Assembly (NCBI GenBank): GCA_934168245.1
Contig: CAKPMY010000010.1
Span: forward strand, 1 to 49,839
Source: an uncultured Bacilli bacterium
GTDB taxonomy: Bacteria; Bacillota_I; Bacilli_A; RF39; UBA660
Reading direction: 5' to 3'
DNA length: 49,839 nt
Part shown: positions 8,722-15,508 of the stretch, one piece after another
Layout of the letters: each line of letters begins with the position of its first letter
Numbering within the stretch: position 1 is the first letter of the stretch
Made by a program: the position numbers and the translations under genes
The notes under the pieces: generated by a model
What the model saw: only the letters and a program-made list of their open reading frames with translations
Databases searched by the model: none
What the model was told of the DNA's origin: nothing

Positions 8722-9381
8722 ATGTATACTGTTTGTTTGGTAGAAGATGAAGTCGATTTAGCAAATTTAATTAAGACTTATTTAGAAAAAGCCGGGTATA
8801 ATGTAGTTAGTTTTACTAAAGGAAGTGATGCTATTGACTACATTGGAAATAAAGTACATCTTTGGATTTTAGACATTATGCTTGGCGATGATATTAATGG
8901 ATATGATATAATTAAGGCTATTAGAGAAAAAAATGAAGAAGTTCCAGTTATATTTACATCAGCAAGAGATCAGGACTTAGATAAGATACTTGGACTTGAA
9001 CTTGGTAGCGATGATTATGTTACTAAACCTTATTCTAGTAAAGAACTAGTTCTTAGAGTTAATAAGATTATTAAGAGAGTTTATAAAGATGAAAGTACAA
9101 GCTTGATGACTTATGAAGATTACAACGTAGATTTAACAAAGAGAATGGTTTTAGAAGATAGCAAAGAAGTAAAATTGACAACGTTAGAGTTTGACTTATT
9201 AATATTATTTTTAAAGAATAGAGATAAGTCATTTACAAGAGATGAGATATTAGATGCTATATGGGGAAGTGATTATTTTGGATCTGATCGAGTTGTAGAT
9301 GACTTGGTTAGAAGACTTAGAAAGAAACTTCCGAAACTTAATTTGAATTCAATCTATAGGTATGGGTACAGACTATCATGA
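8722..9381 (+). CDS. cssR: OmpR-family response regulator, CssR-like
   Basis: A 219-residue regulator. The receiver domain (1-115) has the acidic pocket EDE (8-10), phosphoacceptor Asp51 in HLWILDIML, Thr79 and Lys102. The winged-helix DNA-binding domain (about 125-219) ends with DRVVDDLVRRLRKKLP and YRYGYR. Several blocks (SFTKG, HLWILDIML, LGLELGS.DY, YFG.DRVVDDLVRRLR) are those of Bacillus CssR, which controls htrA-type proteases under secretion stress. The role here is by analogy. The stop overlaps the kinase start (ATGA). Confidence 0.85.
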   Translation: MYTVCLVEDEVDLANLIKTYLEKAGYNVVSFTKGSDAIDYIGNKVHLWILDIMLGDDINGYDIIKAIREKNEEVPVIFTSARDQDLDKILGLELGSDDYVTKPYSSKELVLRVNKIIKRVYKDESTSLMTYEDYNVDLTKRMVLEDSKEVKLTTLEFDLLILFLKNRDKSFTRDEILDAIWGSDYFGSDRVVDDLVRRLRKKLPKLNLNSIYRYGYRLS

Positions 9382-10652
9382 AGCGTATTAACAAACTTAG
9401 TAAACAATTAGTTTGGCTTATAGGTTTTATATTCATATTACTGTTTATATTATTAGGTTTAGTATTACCGAAAATGTTAATTCCTGTTGCTGAAAATAAC
9501 ATTTATAATTATTTAAGAGAACCATTACAGTTAGTTAATGCCAATGTTGATTACAAGTTACTTGATACAGAGATTGCCTACATTTATGTGGTAGGTGATA
9601 GTATTTTAACAACAGAGAATTTAAGTGGTGAACTTGGTATTGATAATGTAGGTAAGTTATTAGAAAAGATAAATAATAATTATGGTAAGATTCAATATAA
9701 ACATAAGTTTTATTACTACTATGCTATCGAAAATGAAAAAGTTAAAAAGATCGCTATTACAAACGACAGTTATATAAATAAGACAAAGACAGATATATTA
9801 GGTGCAATATTCCCAATAGTATTAGGTACATGTTTACTTATTGGTCTTATTCTGATTGCTTGGTCAACGATTATCGTTAAAAAGATTGAGAAGTTAAAGA
9901 GTAAGATTGATAATATAGATAATCCCGATTATAACCATAAAATAGATTTTGAAGTAGATGATGAGATTAAGTCACTTGCTTTAGCAATAGAAGATATGCG
10001 ACTTTCTTTAATAAATCAAGAAGAATATCGTAATCAGATGTATCAAAATATATCACATGATTTTAAGACACCTCTCACCGTTATAAAATCATATATAGAA
10101 GCTGTTGATGATAAGGTTGAGGATGAGGCTACAGCACTTAACGTTATTAGAGAACAGACTTCTAAATTAGAACAAAAAGTACACTCACTTCTTTACTTAA
10201 ACAAACTTGATTATCTTAAAGATTCTAAAAACATTAAATTAGTACCAGTTGATATGGAAAGTATTATTAAGACGGAAGTTGAAAAATTTAAGTTCCATAA
10301 GAAAGAATTGAACTTTATAGTAGAATATGATAAAAAATGTCAATTCGTTGGAACTGTTGAAAACTGGGAAACAATACTTGATAATTTACTTAGTAATTTT
10401 ATAAGATATGCTACTACAACTATAAAAATTACGGCTAAGCAAAATAAATTAATATTATATAATGATGGAGACAACATAGATAGTGATTTCCTTGCGGGAA
10501 TATTTACTCCGTTCCGAAAGGGAATTAAAGGCGAATTTGGGCTTGGCTTATCTATTGTTAAAAAGACACTTAATCTTATGAACTATGATATTGTTATAGT
10601 TAATGAAAAAGTCGGGGTATCATTTATAATTACAAAAAGAACTCATAAATAG
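9378..10652 (+). CDS. cssS: Sensor histidine kinase, CssS-like
   Basis: A 424-residue kinase with two membrane helices (about 12-35 and 138-165) around an extracellular loop of about 100 residues, then HAMP and catalytic domains. The H-box is NISHDFKTPLTVIKSY (His227), the N-box DNLLSNFIRYA (Asn340), and the G-boxes YNDGDNI and FGLGLSIV (387-393). It would phosphorylate the regulator encoded just upstream; overlap of 4 bp implies coupled translation. The small extracellular sensor fits detection of misfolded secreted protein as in CssS, but the ligand is not visible. A terminator follows. Confidence 0.88.
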   Translation: MKRINKLSKQLVWLIGFIFILLFILLGLVLPKMLIPVAENNIYNYLREPLQLVNANVDYKLLDTEIAYIYVVGDSILTTENLSGELGIDNVGKLLEKINNNYGKIQYKHKFYYYYAIENEKVKKIAITNDSYINKTKTDILGAIFPIVLGTCLLIGLILIAWSTIIVKKIEKLKSKIDNIDNPDYNHKIDFEVDDEIKSLALAIEDMRLSLINQEEYRNQMYQNISHDFKTPLTVIKSYIEAVDDKVEDEATALNVIREQTSKLEQKVHSLLYLNKLDYLKDSKNIKLVPVDMESIIKTEVEKFKFHKKELNFIVEYDKKCQFVGTVENWETILDNLLSNFIRYATTTIKITAKQNKLILYNDGDNIDSDFLAGIFTPFRKGIKGEFGLGLSIVKKTLNLMNYDIVIVNEKVGVSFIITKRTHK

Positions 10653-10664
10653 GGTTCTTTTTTT
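10634..10664 (+). terminator. Intrinsic terminator after cssS
   Basis: Stem AAAAAGAACTC / GGGTTCTTTTT (one wobble), then a continuing T run to 10664. The stop codon is in the loop. Confidence 0.85.
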
Positions 10665-10695
10665 GTAGGATTTTGTATGAGAAGTTGATTCTATC

Positions 10696-10724
10696 TTGTT
10701 AGAAAGACTAATTTGTGCTATACT
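10696..10724 (+). promoter_or_regulatory. Promoter of antitoxin-like RNA, copy 1
   Basis: TTGTTA (10696-10701), 17-bp spacer, TATACT (10719-10724) with TG at -1 (extended -10). Conserved in copy 2. Confidence 0.75.
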
Positions 10725-10730
10725 TGGTAT

Positions 10731-10851
10731 GTAGCAAGGAAACTTGCATAAAATAAAAAAGGGAAATACTTAACTTTCACACGTTGAGTACTTACCCTAT
10801 GGTTGGTTTAAGTACTTAATCTATGTTGTAGATTGAGTACCTTTATTTTAT
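10731..10851 (+). ncRNA. Predicted antitoxin RNA, copy 1
   Basis: About 120 nt from the predicted start to a T-rich terminator. Three hairpins can be drawn. The first is GCAAG-GAAA-CTTGC (10733-10746, GNRA tetraloop). H1 is GGGAAATACTTAAC / GTTGAGTACTTACCC (10761-10774 / 10783-10797). H2 is GTACTTAATCTA / TAGATTGAGTAC (10812-10823 / 10829-10840), followed by CTTTATTTTAT. There is no ORF with a ribosome site. The RNA is antisense to the 3' end of the - strand peptide mRNA, the txpA/ratA-type layout. The antitoxin role is inferred. Confidence 0.65.
10749..10797 (-). terminator. Terminator of the peptide mRNA, copy 1
   Basis: On the - strand, hairpin H1 (GGGTAAGTACTCAAC / GTTAAGTATTTCCC) is followed directly by TTTTTTATTTTA. 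The same DNA therefore ends the peptide mRNA on one strand and forms a hairpin of the antisense RNA on the other. Confidence 0.7.
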
Positions 10852-10861
10852 AAATAGTTTG

Positions 10862-10945
10862 TTACTTTACAATAACGAAAAGTAAGGCTATTAATAATAA
10901 AATGATAAAAATGAGAGAAGAAATTAGAAAATCTTTCTTGGTCAT
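10862..10945 (-). CDS. 27-aa hydrophobic peptide, predicted type I toxin, copy 1
   Basis: The ORF begins MTKKDFLISS, continues as a run of Ile/Leu/Val/Phe/Ala long enough for one membrane helix, and ends FVIVK with a terminal Lys. A perfect AAAGGAGG (complement of 10954-10961) lies eight bases before ATG. Size, single helix with charged ends, and convergent antisense RNA are hallmarks of type I toxins such as TxpA, Fst or BsrG, but I recognise no named family. Copy 2 differs at two positions, one silent (Thr) and one conservative (Ile15 to Leu), which suggests selection on the peptide. Membrane toxicity is inferred, not seen. Confidence 0.75.
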   Translation of the reverse strand: MTKKDFLISSLIFIILLLIALLFVIVK

Positions 10946-10974
10946 ATTATCTGCCTCCTTTCCTTGATGAAAAG

Positions 10975-10989
10975 GGGCAAGTACTCAAC
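10975..10989 (-). promoter_or_regulatory. Fold-back element in the peptide mRNA leader, copy 1
   Basis: The - strand leader carries GTTGAGTACTTGCCC, complementary over 15 positions (one G-U) to GGGTAAGTACTCAAC in the 3' UTR of the same mRNA (complement of 10783-10797). Long-range 5'-3' pairing of this type keeps several type I toxin mRNAs (hok, for example) untranslated until processed. Confidence 0.55.
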
Positions 10990-11010
10990 AGTTTAGTATC
11001 TCCAAGAAAT

Positions 11011-11039
11011 AGTATATTATAAGTTTACAATAAAGACAA
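11011..11039 (-). promoter_or_regulatory. Promoter of the peptide mRNA, copy 1
   Basis: Read on -: TTGTCT (complement of 11034-11039), 17-bp spacer, TATACT (complement of 11011-11016). Transcription would start near 11004, giving an mRNA of about 255 nt with a leader of about 60 nt. Confidence 0.65.
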
Positions 11040-11080
11040 TCGAACAAAGATGAAAAAATGTTGGAGTAGGCGATTCTATC

Positions 11081-11109
11081 TTGTTAGAAAGATTAATTTG
11101 TGTTATACT
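11081..11109 (+). promoter_or_regulatory. Promoter of antitoxin-like RNA, copy 2
   Basis: TTGTTA (11081-11086), 17-bp spacer, TATACT (11104-11109). Confidence 0.75.
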
Positions 11110-11115
11110 TAGTAT

Positions 11116-11237
11116 GTAGCAAGGAAACTTGCATAAAATAAAAAAGGGAAATACTTAACTTTTGCAGTGTTGAGTACTTACCCAGTTATATGTGTAAGGT
11201 ACTTAATCTAATGCGGATTGAGTACCTTTTATTTTAT
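11116..11237 (+). ncRNA. Predicted antitoxin RNA, copy 2
   Basis: Same architecture as copy 1. H1 uses 11146-11159 / 11169-11183. H2 uses GGTACTTAATCT (11198-11209) / GGATTGAGTACC (11215-11226), then a T-rich tail. H2 gains a closing G-C pair compared with copy 1, and its apex is rearranged while still pairing, so structure is kept although sequence changed. Confidence 0.65.
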
Positions 11238-11247
11238 GAATAGTTTG

Positions 11248-11331
11248 TTACTTTACAATAACGAAAAGTAAGGCTATTAATAATAAAAAGATAAAAATGA
11301 GAGAAGAAATTAGAAAATCTTTCTTAGTCAT
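11248..11331 (-). CDS. 27-aa hydrophobic peptide, predicted type I toxin, copy 2
   Basis: Same length and ends as copy 1 (MTKKDFLISS...FVIVK) with Leu instead of Ile at residue 15. AAAGGAGG (complement of 11340-11347) lies eight bases upstream. The leader element AGGTAAGTACTCAAC (+ strand, 11361-11375) keeps the ability to pair with the 3' UTR. The -10 TATACT (complement of 11397-11402) is unchanged, but the -35 is ATGCCT instead of TTGTCT, so this copy may be expressed less. Confidence 0.75.
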   Translation of the reverse strand: MTKKDFLISSLIFIFLLLIALLFVIVK

Positions 11332-11468
11332 ATTATCTGCCTCCTTTCCTTGAAGAAAAGAGGTAAGTACTCAACAGTTTAGTATTTTCAAGGAATAGTA
11401 TATTATAAGTTTACAATATAGGCATTCGAACAAAGTGATTGTTTTTTAATTTTAGAAAAAAGTAAAAA

Positions 11469-11491
11469 GATATTAACAAAATGTTAAAAAG
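11469..11491. promoter_or_regulatory. Candidate NAD-regulon operator, site 1
   Basis: GATATTAA-N7-TTAAAAAG just upstream of the -35 of the pncA promoter. It is the weakest match to the arm-N7-arm pattern. Confidence 0.4.
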
Positions 11492-11494
11492 ATG

Positions 11495-11523
11495 TTGACA
11501 TTTTTAAATGTTATTAATATAAT
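11495..11523 (+). promoter_or_regulatory. Consensus promoter of the NAD operon
   Basis: TTGACA (11495-11500), exactly 17 bp, TATAAT (11518-11523): a perfect sigma-A match. A longer pncA frame starting at 11492 would be translated through this promoter, which argues for the start at 11591. Confidence 0.9.
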
Positions 11524-11532
11524 GTTAATAAC
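11510..11532. promoter_or_regulatory. Candidate NAD-regulon operator, site 2
   Basis: A perfect inverted repeat GTTATTAA-N7-TTAATAAC whose 7-bp centre (TATAATG) contains the -10 box. A bound protein would block polymerase. The NrtR-like protein at 16591 is the natural candidate. Confidence 0.6.
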
Positions 11533-11557
11533 AAGAACAAATTATTTTTTAGAACTT

Positions 11558-11580
11558 GTTACTAATATTTTATTAATAAG
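11558..11580. promoter_or_regulatory. Candidate NAD-regulon operator, site 3
   Basis: GTTACTAA-N7-TTAATAAG in the leader directly before the pncA ribosome site. Centre-to-centre distance to site 2 is 48 bp; site 1 to site 2 is 41 bp. Confidence 0.5.
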
Positions 11581-11590
11581 AGGTGAAGGG

Positions 11591-12178
11591 ATGAAAATTA
11601 AAAATTTAGAGGTTTATGAAAAGTGTTTGATTGTTGTTGATATGGTTAATGGTTTTGTAAGAGAAGGAGTTTTACATGATGAGGCGATTGCTAAAACGAT
11701 ACCTAGGCAAATTAAACTAATAAGAGAGTATCAAAAGGAAGGGGAGTTAGTTGTATTTATTAAAGATTCACATAATGTGGATGCCGTTGAATTTAGAAGA
11801 TTTGGTAATACTAAACATTGCTTAGCTGGAAGTCATGAAAGTGAACTTGTTGATGAATTAAAAGAGTTCGAAGATCAAGGCAATACAATATCAATAAAGA
11901 AGAATTCGACAAGTTTTATGGAAGCAGAAGAATTTAGAAGTTTAATTTCTTCTTTAAAAGGACTAAAAGAAGTGGACATGGTTGGTTGTTGTACAGATGT
12001 ATGTGTATGTAATGGAGCCATGACTTTAGCAAATTATTTTGATCAACATAATCGAGATGTTTCAATTACAGTTTATGAAGATGGAGTTGAGACATATGAT
12101 AGTCCAACACATAATAGAGAAGAATATAGTAAGGCTGCTAAAGTATTGATGAAGCAGCAAGGAATAAATTTTAAGTAG
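11591..12178 (+). CDS. pncA: Nicotinamidase (isochorismatase-family cysteine hydrolase)
   Basis: Converts nicotinamide to nicotinate, the entry step of NAD salvage. The 195-residue protein has the family triad: Asp17 in VVDMVNGF, Lys103/104 in the KKNSTSF segment, and nucleophile Cys138 in GCCTDVCV. The metal-site residues Asp59 and His61 are in KDSHN. The start at 11591 has GAGGTGA five bases upstream and follows the promoter and operators. First gene of the NAD operon; the product feeds PncB two genes downstream. Confidence 0.9.
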   Translation: MKIKNLEVYEKCLIVVDMVNGFVREGVLHDEAIAKTIPRQIKLIREYQKEGELVVFIKDSHNVDAVEFRRFGNTKHCLAGSHESELVDELKEFEDQGNTISIKKNSTSFMEAEEFRSLISSLKGLKEVDMVGCCTDVCVCNGAMTLANYFDQHNRDVSITVYEDGVETYDSPTHNREEYSKAAKVLMKQQGINFK

Positions 12179-12190
12179 GAGGAGAAGAAT

Positions 12191-12574
12191 ATGAAAATTA
12201 CGATTGGAACTAATACAATTAAAAAAATGATAGAAGGATATTACAAGGAAGTTTATAACTTTTCTGGAAAGGCAACAATTAAGGTAACTAGTAATGATGA
12301 TTATTACGGACCGTCATTTAATACACAAGTTCTTCTAACTGGAAAAGTTAAGCTCTTAGAAGAGGCAACGGCTACTGTTGAAGTTTCTTTAGAAGAGGTT
12401 AAAAATTCAATAGTATGGGCATTTAGTCAAGAAGGATTAGAAGCAGGAAACATTGAGTTTGACTCAGGAACTCATTATGTTACGGAAGGTTATGGTATGA
12501 GTGAACATACATTTAAAGAGGCATATTTTAAGGGAGCAGAGGTAGAAGTAAAGAGTTTTCAGAAGAAAAAGTGA
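12191..12574 (+). CDS. Unknown protein within the NAD operon
   Basis: I do not recognise this 127-residue protein. It has no signal peptide or membrane segment. It alternates short beta-like stretches (ATIKVTSNDDYYGPSF, TVEVSLEEV) with one likely helix, has no Cys, and ends in KKK. GGAGGAGAAG precedes the ATG, 12 bp after pncA. Its place between pncA and pncB suggests a role in nicotinamide/nicotinate metabolism or control, but no catalytic motif is visible. Confidence 0.7.
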   Translation: MKITIGTNTIKKMIEGYYKEVYNFSGKATIKVTSNDDYYGPSFNTQVLLTGKVKLLEEATATVEVSLEEVKNSIVWAFSQEGLEAGNIEFDSGTHYVTEGYGMSEHTFKEAYFKGAEVEVKSFQKKK

Positions 12575-12597
12575 ACCAAATAATTTTTTTAGATATT

Positions 12598-12620
12598 GAT
12601 ATTAATAATTTGTTAATAAG
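12598..12620. promoter_or_regulatory. Candidate NAD-regulon operator, site 4, before pncB
   Basis: GATATTAA-N7-TTAATAAG ending 15 bases before the pncB start. It has the same arm sequence and 7-bp spacing as the sites at the operon promoter, which suggests a second control point inside the operon. Confidence 0.5.
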
Positions 12621-12635
12621 AAAGGATATAAATTT

Positions 12636-14123
12636 ATGGAAAATAAAACTTTAATGACAGATTTTTATGAGCTTACAATGGCACAAACTTATTTTATGGA
12701 AGGAAAGGCAGATGAGGAAGTTTACTTTGATGTCTTCTTTAGAAAGAATCCTTTTGAAGGAGGTTATACTGTAGCAGCAGGGCTTGATGAGACAATTAAG
12801 TATATTAAGAACTTTCATTTTGGAGATGAAGAAATTGAATATTTACGTGAAACAGGAAAATTTAGAGAAGAGTTTTTAGATTATTTAAGAACATTAGAAT
12901 TTAAGGGTACTGTTTATGCAGTAGAAGATGGGGAAATAGTTTTTCCAAATGAGCCTGTTATAACAGTAAAAGCAGATATTGTGACAGCACAATTATTAGA
13001 GACTGCAATACTTGCTAACTTCAATCATGGTAGTTTAGTGGCAACAGCGACAAGAAGAATTGTTAATGAAGCAGGAGATATTCCAGTTATGGAGTTTGGG
13101 GCTAGAAGAGCAAGAGGAATTGATTCAGCAGTTGAGGCTAGTAAATGTAGTTATATTAGTGGAGCATGTGGAACTTCAAATACACTTGCTGGTATGAGGT
13201 ATGGAATTCCGGTGCTTGGGACAATGGCTCATTCATTAATTACAGAGGCAGATGATGAGTATGAGGCATTTTTAAAGTATGCAAAAGCAAACCCAGACAA
13301 CTGTGTATTCTTAGTTGATACATACGATACTTTAAGATCTGGTGTTGTTAATGCGATTAGAGTTGCGAATGATTATTTAAAGCCTAATGGATTTAAGTTT
13401 AAAGGAATTAGAATTGATTCGGGTGACTTGGCTTATTTATCAAAAGAGGCTCGTAAAATGTTAGATGAGGCTGGTTATAAAGACACAACTATATGTTTGT
13501 CAAATGGTTTAAATGAGCATACTATTAGGGACTTATTAAATCAAGGGGCAAAAATTGATTCACTAGGAGTAGGAGACAATATTGCGGCTAGTAAAGAACG
13601 AGTTGGCGGAGTTTATAAACTAGTTGCGGTTTGCAAAGATGGTGAAGTTGTTCCAAAGATCAAAGTAAGTAATGAAAGGGCTAAAATTACTAATCCAGGA
13701 TATAAGAAGGTTTATCGTTTCTTTGATAAAGGGACTGGCTATGCTTTAGGAGATGTTGTTTGCTTAGCCGAAGAGAAGATTCCAATGAATGGTTATACGC
13801 TTGTTCATTCTACGAATACTTGGAAACAGAAAAATTTACAAAATTATGAAGTTAGAGAATTACAACAAGAAATATTTAGAGATGGTGAACTTGTTTATGC
13901 AGAACCAAGTATTTTAGAAAAACGTGAATATGCAAAGAAAACGTTTGATGAATTTTATCCAGAAATAACAAGGGTAAATAAACCACATGGCTATTATGTT
14001 GATTTGAGTAATAAATTACGTGAGTTGAAAAATGAACTAATCAGTTTTTATACGAGTGCAGATACAAATAATGAAAAGGGTATTCAGAAAGTAAAGGTGG
14101 CACAATGCGAAGGGAAAAATTAG
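12636..14123 (+). CDS. pncB: Nicotinate phosphoribosyltransferase
   Basis: Makes nicotinate mononucleotide from nicotinate and PRPP. The 495-residue length and blocks are those of the long Bacillota form: MTDFYELTMAQTYF at the N-terminus, EFGARRARG (about 150), GTMAHSLI (about 192) and RIDSGDLAYLS (about 260). The C-terminal extension continues to the end, where it overlaps the NUDIX gene by 19 bp. AAAGGA precedes the ATG. A candidate operator lies just upstream, so it may be transcribed both from pncA and from its own control site. Confidence 0.93.
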   Translation: MENKTLMTDFYELTMAQTYFMEGKADEEVYFDVFFRKNPFEGGYTVAAGLDETIKYIKNFHFGDEEIEYLRETGKFREEFLDYLRTLEFKGTVYAVEDGEIVFPNEPVITVKADIVTAQLLETAILANFNHGSLVATATRRIVNEAGDIPVMEFGARRARGIDSAVEASKCSYISGACGTSNTLAGMRYGIPVLGTMAHSLITEADDEYEAFLKYAKANPDNCVFLVDTYDTLRSGVVNAIRVANDYLKPNGFKFKGIRIDSGDLAYLSKEARKMLDEAGYKDTTICLSNGLNEHTIRDLLNQGAKIDSLGVGDNIAASKERVGGVYKLVAVCKDGEVVPKIKVSNERAKITNPGYKKVYRFFDKGTGYALGDVVCLAEEKIPMNGYTLVHSTNTWKQKNLQNYEVRELQQEIFRDGELVYAEPSILEKREYAKKTFDEFYPEITRVNKPHGYYVDLSNKLRELKNELISFYTSADTNNEKGIQKVKVAQCEGKN

Positions 14124-14710
14124 AAGAATTAAATAGTTATATTAGAGAGTTTCAAACTATTAAACGAGAAAAAGTAGAGAATGGCTGTAGCTTTATAACG
14201 GCTGAAGGATATGATTTTACTCTAGCAAATGGTGAGGTTATTAGAAGAGAAAAAGTTTTAAAGAATGGTAAAAATGGTGGAGCAGCAATAATTTTTCCTT
14301 TAACGGTTGATAATAATGTTTTATTAATTGTTGAGCCAAGAGTTTTTACAAGAGAAGGAGTTGGAGTTAGTTTTCCGGCAGGATATATCGAAGAAGGAGA
14401 AAGTCCAGAAATGGCTGCAAGAAGAGAATTATTAGAAGAGACTGGGTATGTGAGTGCTGAGATGGAAGAATTACTTAGTTTTTATCAAGATGAAGGCTGT
14501 ATTGAGGCAATGAATCATGCTTTTATAGCGAGTGGTTGTAAAAGGATGGGAAAGCAAAAGTTAGATAAGGGAGAATTTGTTAGATATTTTGAATGTAGTT
14601 TGGATGAGGCTATGGAACTTATAGAGTTAGGTTATATAAAGGGTGCTAATTCATTACTTACGATGGAAAAGGCTAAAACTTATGTAAAGGAGAGAAGTAG
14701 AAATGTTTGA
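14105..14710 (+). CDS. NUDIX hydrolase, ADP-ribose-pyrophosphatase-like
   Basis: A 201-residue protein with an intact NUDIX box, residues 93-114: G93-x5-E99-x7-R107-E108-x2-E111-E112-x-G114. Family enzymes of this size and with this N-terminal beta domain often hydrolyse ADP-ribose, releasing ribose phosphate for reuse, which suits an NAD operon; the substrate is inferred from context. AAAGGTGG lies five bases before the ATG. It overlaps pncB by 19 bp and nadE by 8 bp, so translation is coupled. Confidence 0.82.
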   Translation: MRREKLEELNSYIREFQTIKREKVENGCSFITAEGYDFTLANGEVIRREKVLKNGKNGGAAIIFPLTVDNNVLLIVEPRVFTREGVGVSFPAGYIEEGESPEMAARRELLEETGYVSAEMEELLSFYQDEGCIEAMNHAFIASGCKRMGKQKLDKGEFVRYFECSLDEAMELIELGYIKGANSLLTMEKAKTYVKERSRNV

Positions 14711-15452
14711 TGCTAAAAAAGAAGTAGAAAGAATTATTGAATTTATTAGAGATTATTATAAGAAAAATAATTTAAAAGGAGCCATTATTGGAATATCGGG
14801 AGGAAAAGATTCTGGAGTTGTTGCTGGGTTATTTACAAAGGCATTGGGTAGGGAAAATGTTATAGGAGTTACCTTACCATGTCACTCTAGAAAAAGTGAT
14901 CGAAATGATGCTTTGGAAGTTTCAAAGAAGTTTGGCTTTAAGTTATATAATTTTGATTTAAGTGGAGTGTTTGATTCATTTAAGGGACAAGTAAAAGAGA
15001 TGATTGATGTTTCGGATGAAGAGTTAACAAATAGTGATATTAATTTGAAACCAAGACTTAGAATGGCGACTTTATATTATTTTGCAGCGATGTTTAGTGC
15101 TATTAATGAAGGTGGATACTTAGTGGCGGGAACTTCAAATAAATGTGAGTTATATGTTGGATACTTTACAAAAGGTGGTGACTCAGTACAAGATATTTCC
15201 GTACTAGCAGACTTTACAGTAGATGAGGTTATAAAGATTGGTGAAGTAATTGCCGTACCAAGTCAAGTTTTATATAAGGTACCAGATGATGGTTTATCTT
15301 CTTTAAGTGATGAGGAGAAGTTAGGTGTTAAATATAGGGAGATTGCTGATTATATGGATGGAAGAAGTATTGATGAGACTGCGGCTAAAATAATTAAAAA
15401 TTTACATGAGAAGAATCAACATAAATTTAATACTCCAACATATAGAAGATAG
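14703..15452 (+). CDS. nadE: NH3-dependent NAD synthetase
   Basis: Final step of NAD synthesis, amidation of nicotinate adenine dinucleotide. The PP-loop SGGKDS is at 32-37, and the later block LVAGTSNKCELYVGYFTKGGD is the substrate-binding region. At 249 residues there is no glutaminase domain, so ammonia is the nitrogen donor. Starts 8 bp inside the NUDIX gene. Confidence 0.95.
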   Translation: MFDAKKEVERIIEFIRDYYKKNNLKGAIIGISGGKDSGVVAGLFTKALGRENVIGVTLPCHSRKSDRNDALEVSKKFGFKLYNFDLSGVFDSFKGQVKEMIDVSDEELTNSDINLKPRLRMATLYYFAAMFSAINEGGYLVAGTSNKCELYVGYFTKGGDSVQDISVLADFTVDEVIKIGEVIAVPSQVLYKVPDDGLSSLSDEEKLGVKYREIADYMDGRSIDETAAKIIKNLHEKNQHKFNTPTYRR

Positions 15453-15508
15453 TTTTGGAATAGTTAAGTGTTTTAGAGTGGAAAATATTAAGGAATGGAT
15501 GGGATATT

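Larger units (their letters stand above)
10687..11049. repeat. Tandem repeat copy 1: type I toxin-antitoxin-like unit
   Basis: This 363-bp unit matches 11072-11435 at roughly 90% identity by eye, offset 385 bp. It runs from GATTCTATCTTGTTAG to CGAACAAAG. Inside are a + strand promoter and structured RNA (10696-10851) and, converging on it, a - strand promoter, leader and 27-residue hydrophobic peptide gene. The 22 bases between copies are not repeated. Confidence 0.9.
11072..11435. repeat. Tandem repeat copy 2: type I toxin-antitoxin-like unit
   Basis: Second copy of 10687-11049. Conserved parts are the antisense promoter, the tetraloop hairpin, both stem pairs, the peptide ORF and its ribosome site. 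Divergence is concentrated in the H1 loop, H1-H2 linker and H2 loop, and in the -35 of the peptide promoter. Confidence 0.9.

Noticed and set aside
10687..11435. The tandem repeat considered as an insertion-sequence remnant or CRISPR.
   Set aside because: There is no transposase, no terminal inverted repeat, no target duplication and no spacer pattern; promoters and ORFs are conserved inside the unit.
11525..11565. Inverted repeat TTAATAACAAG / CTTGTTACTAA in the pncA leader, considered as a riboswitch.
   Set aside because: The arms are parts of operator sites 2 and 3; no other helices of a known NAD riboswitch are seen.
11492..11590. N-terminal extension of pncA from a TTG at 11492.
   Set aside because: It would translate the promoter and operators; a good ribosome site fits the ATG at 11591.
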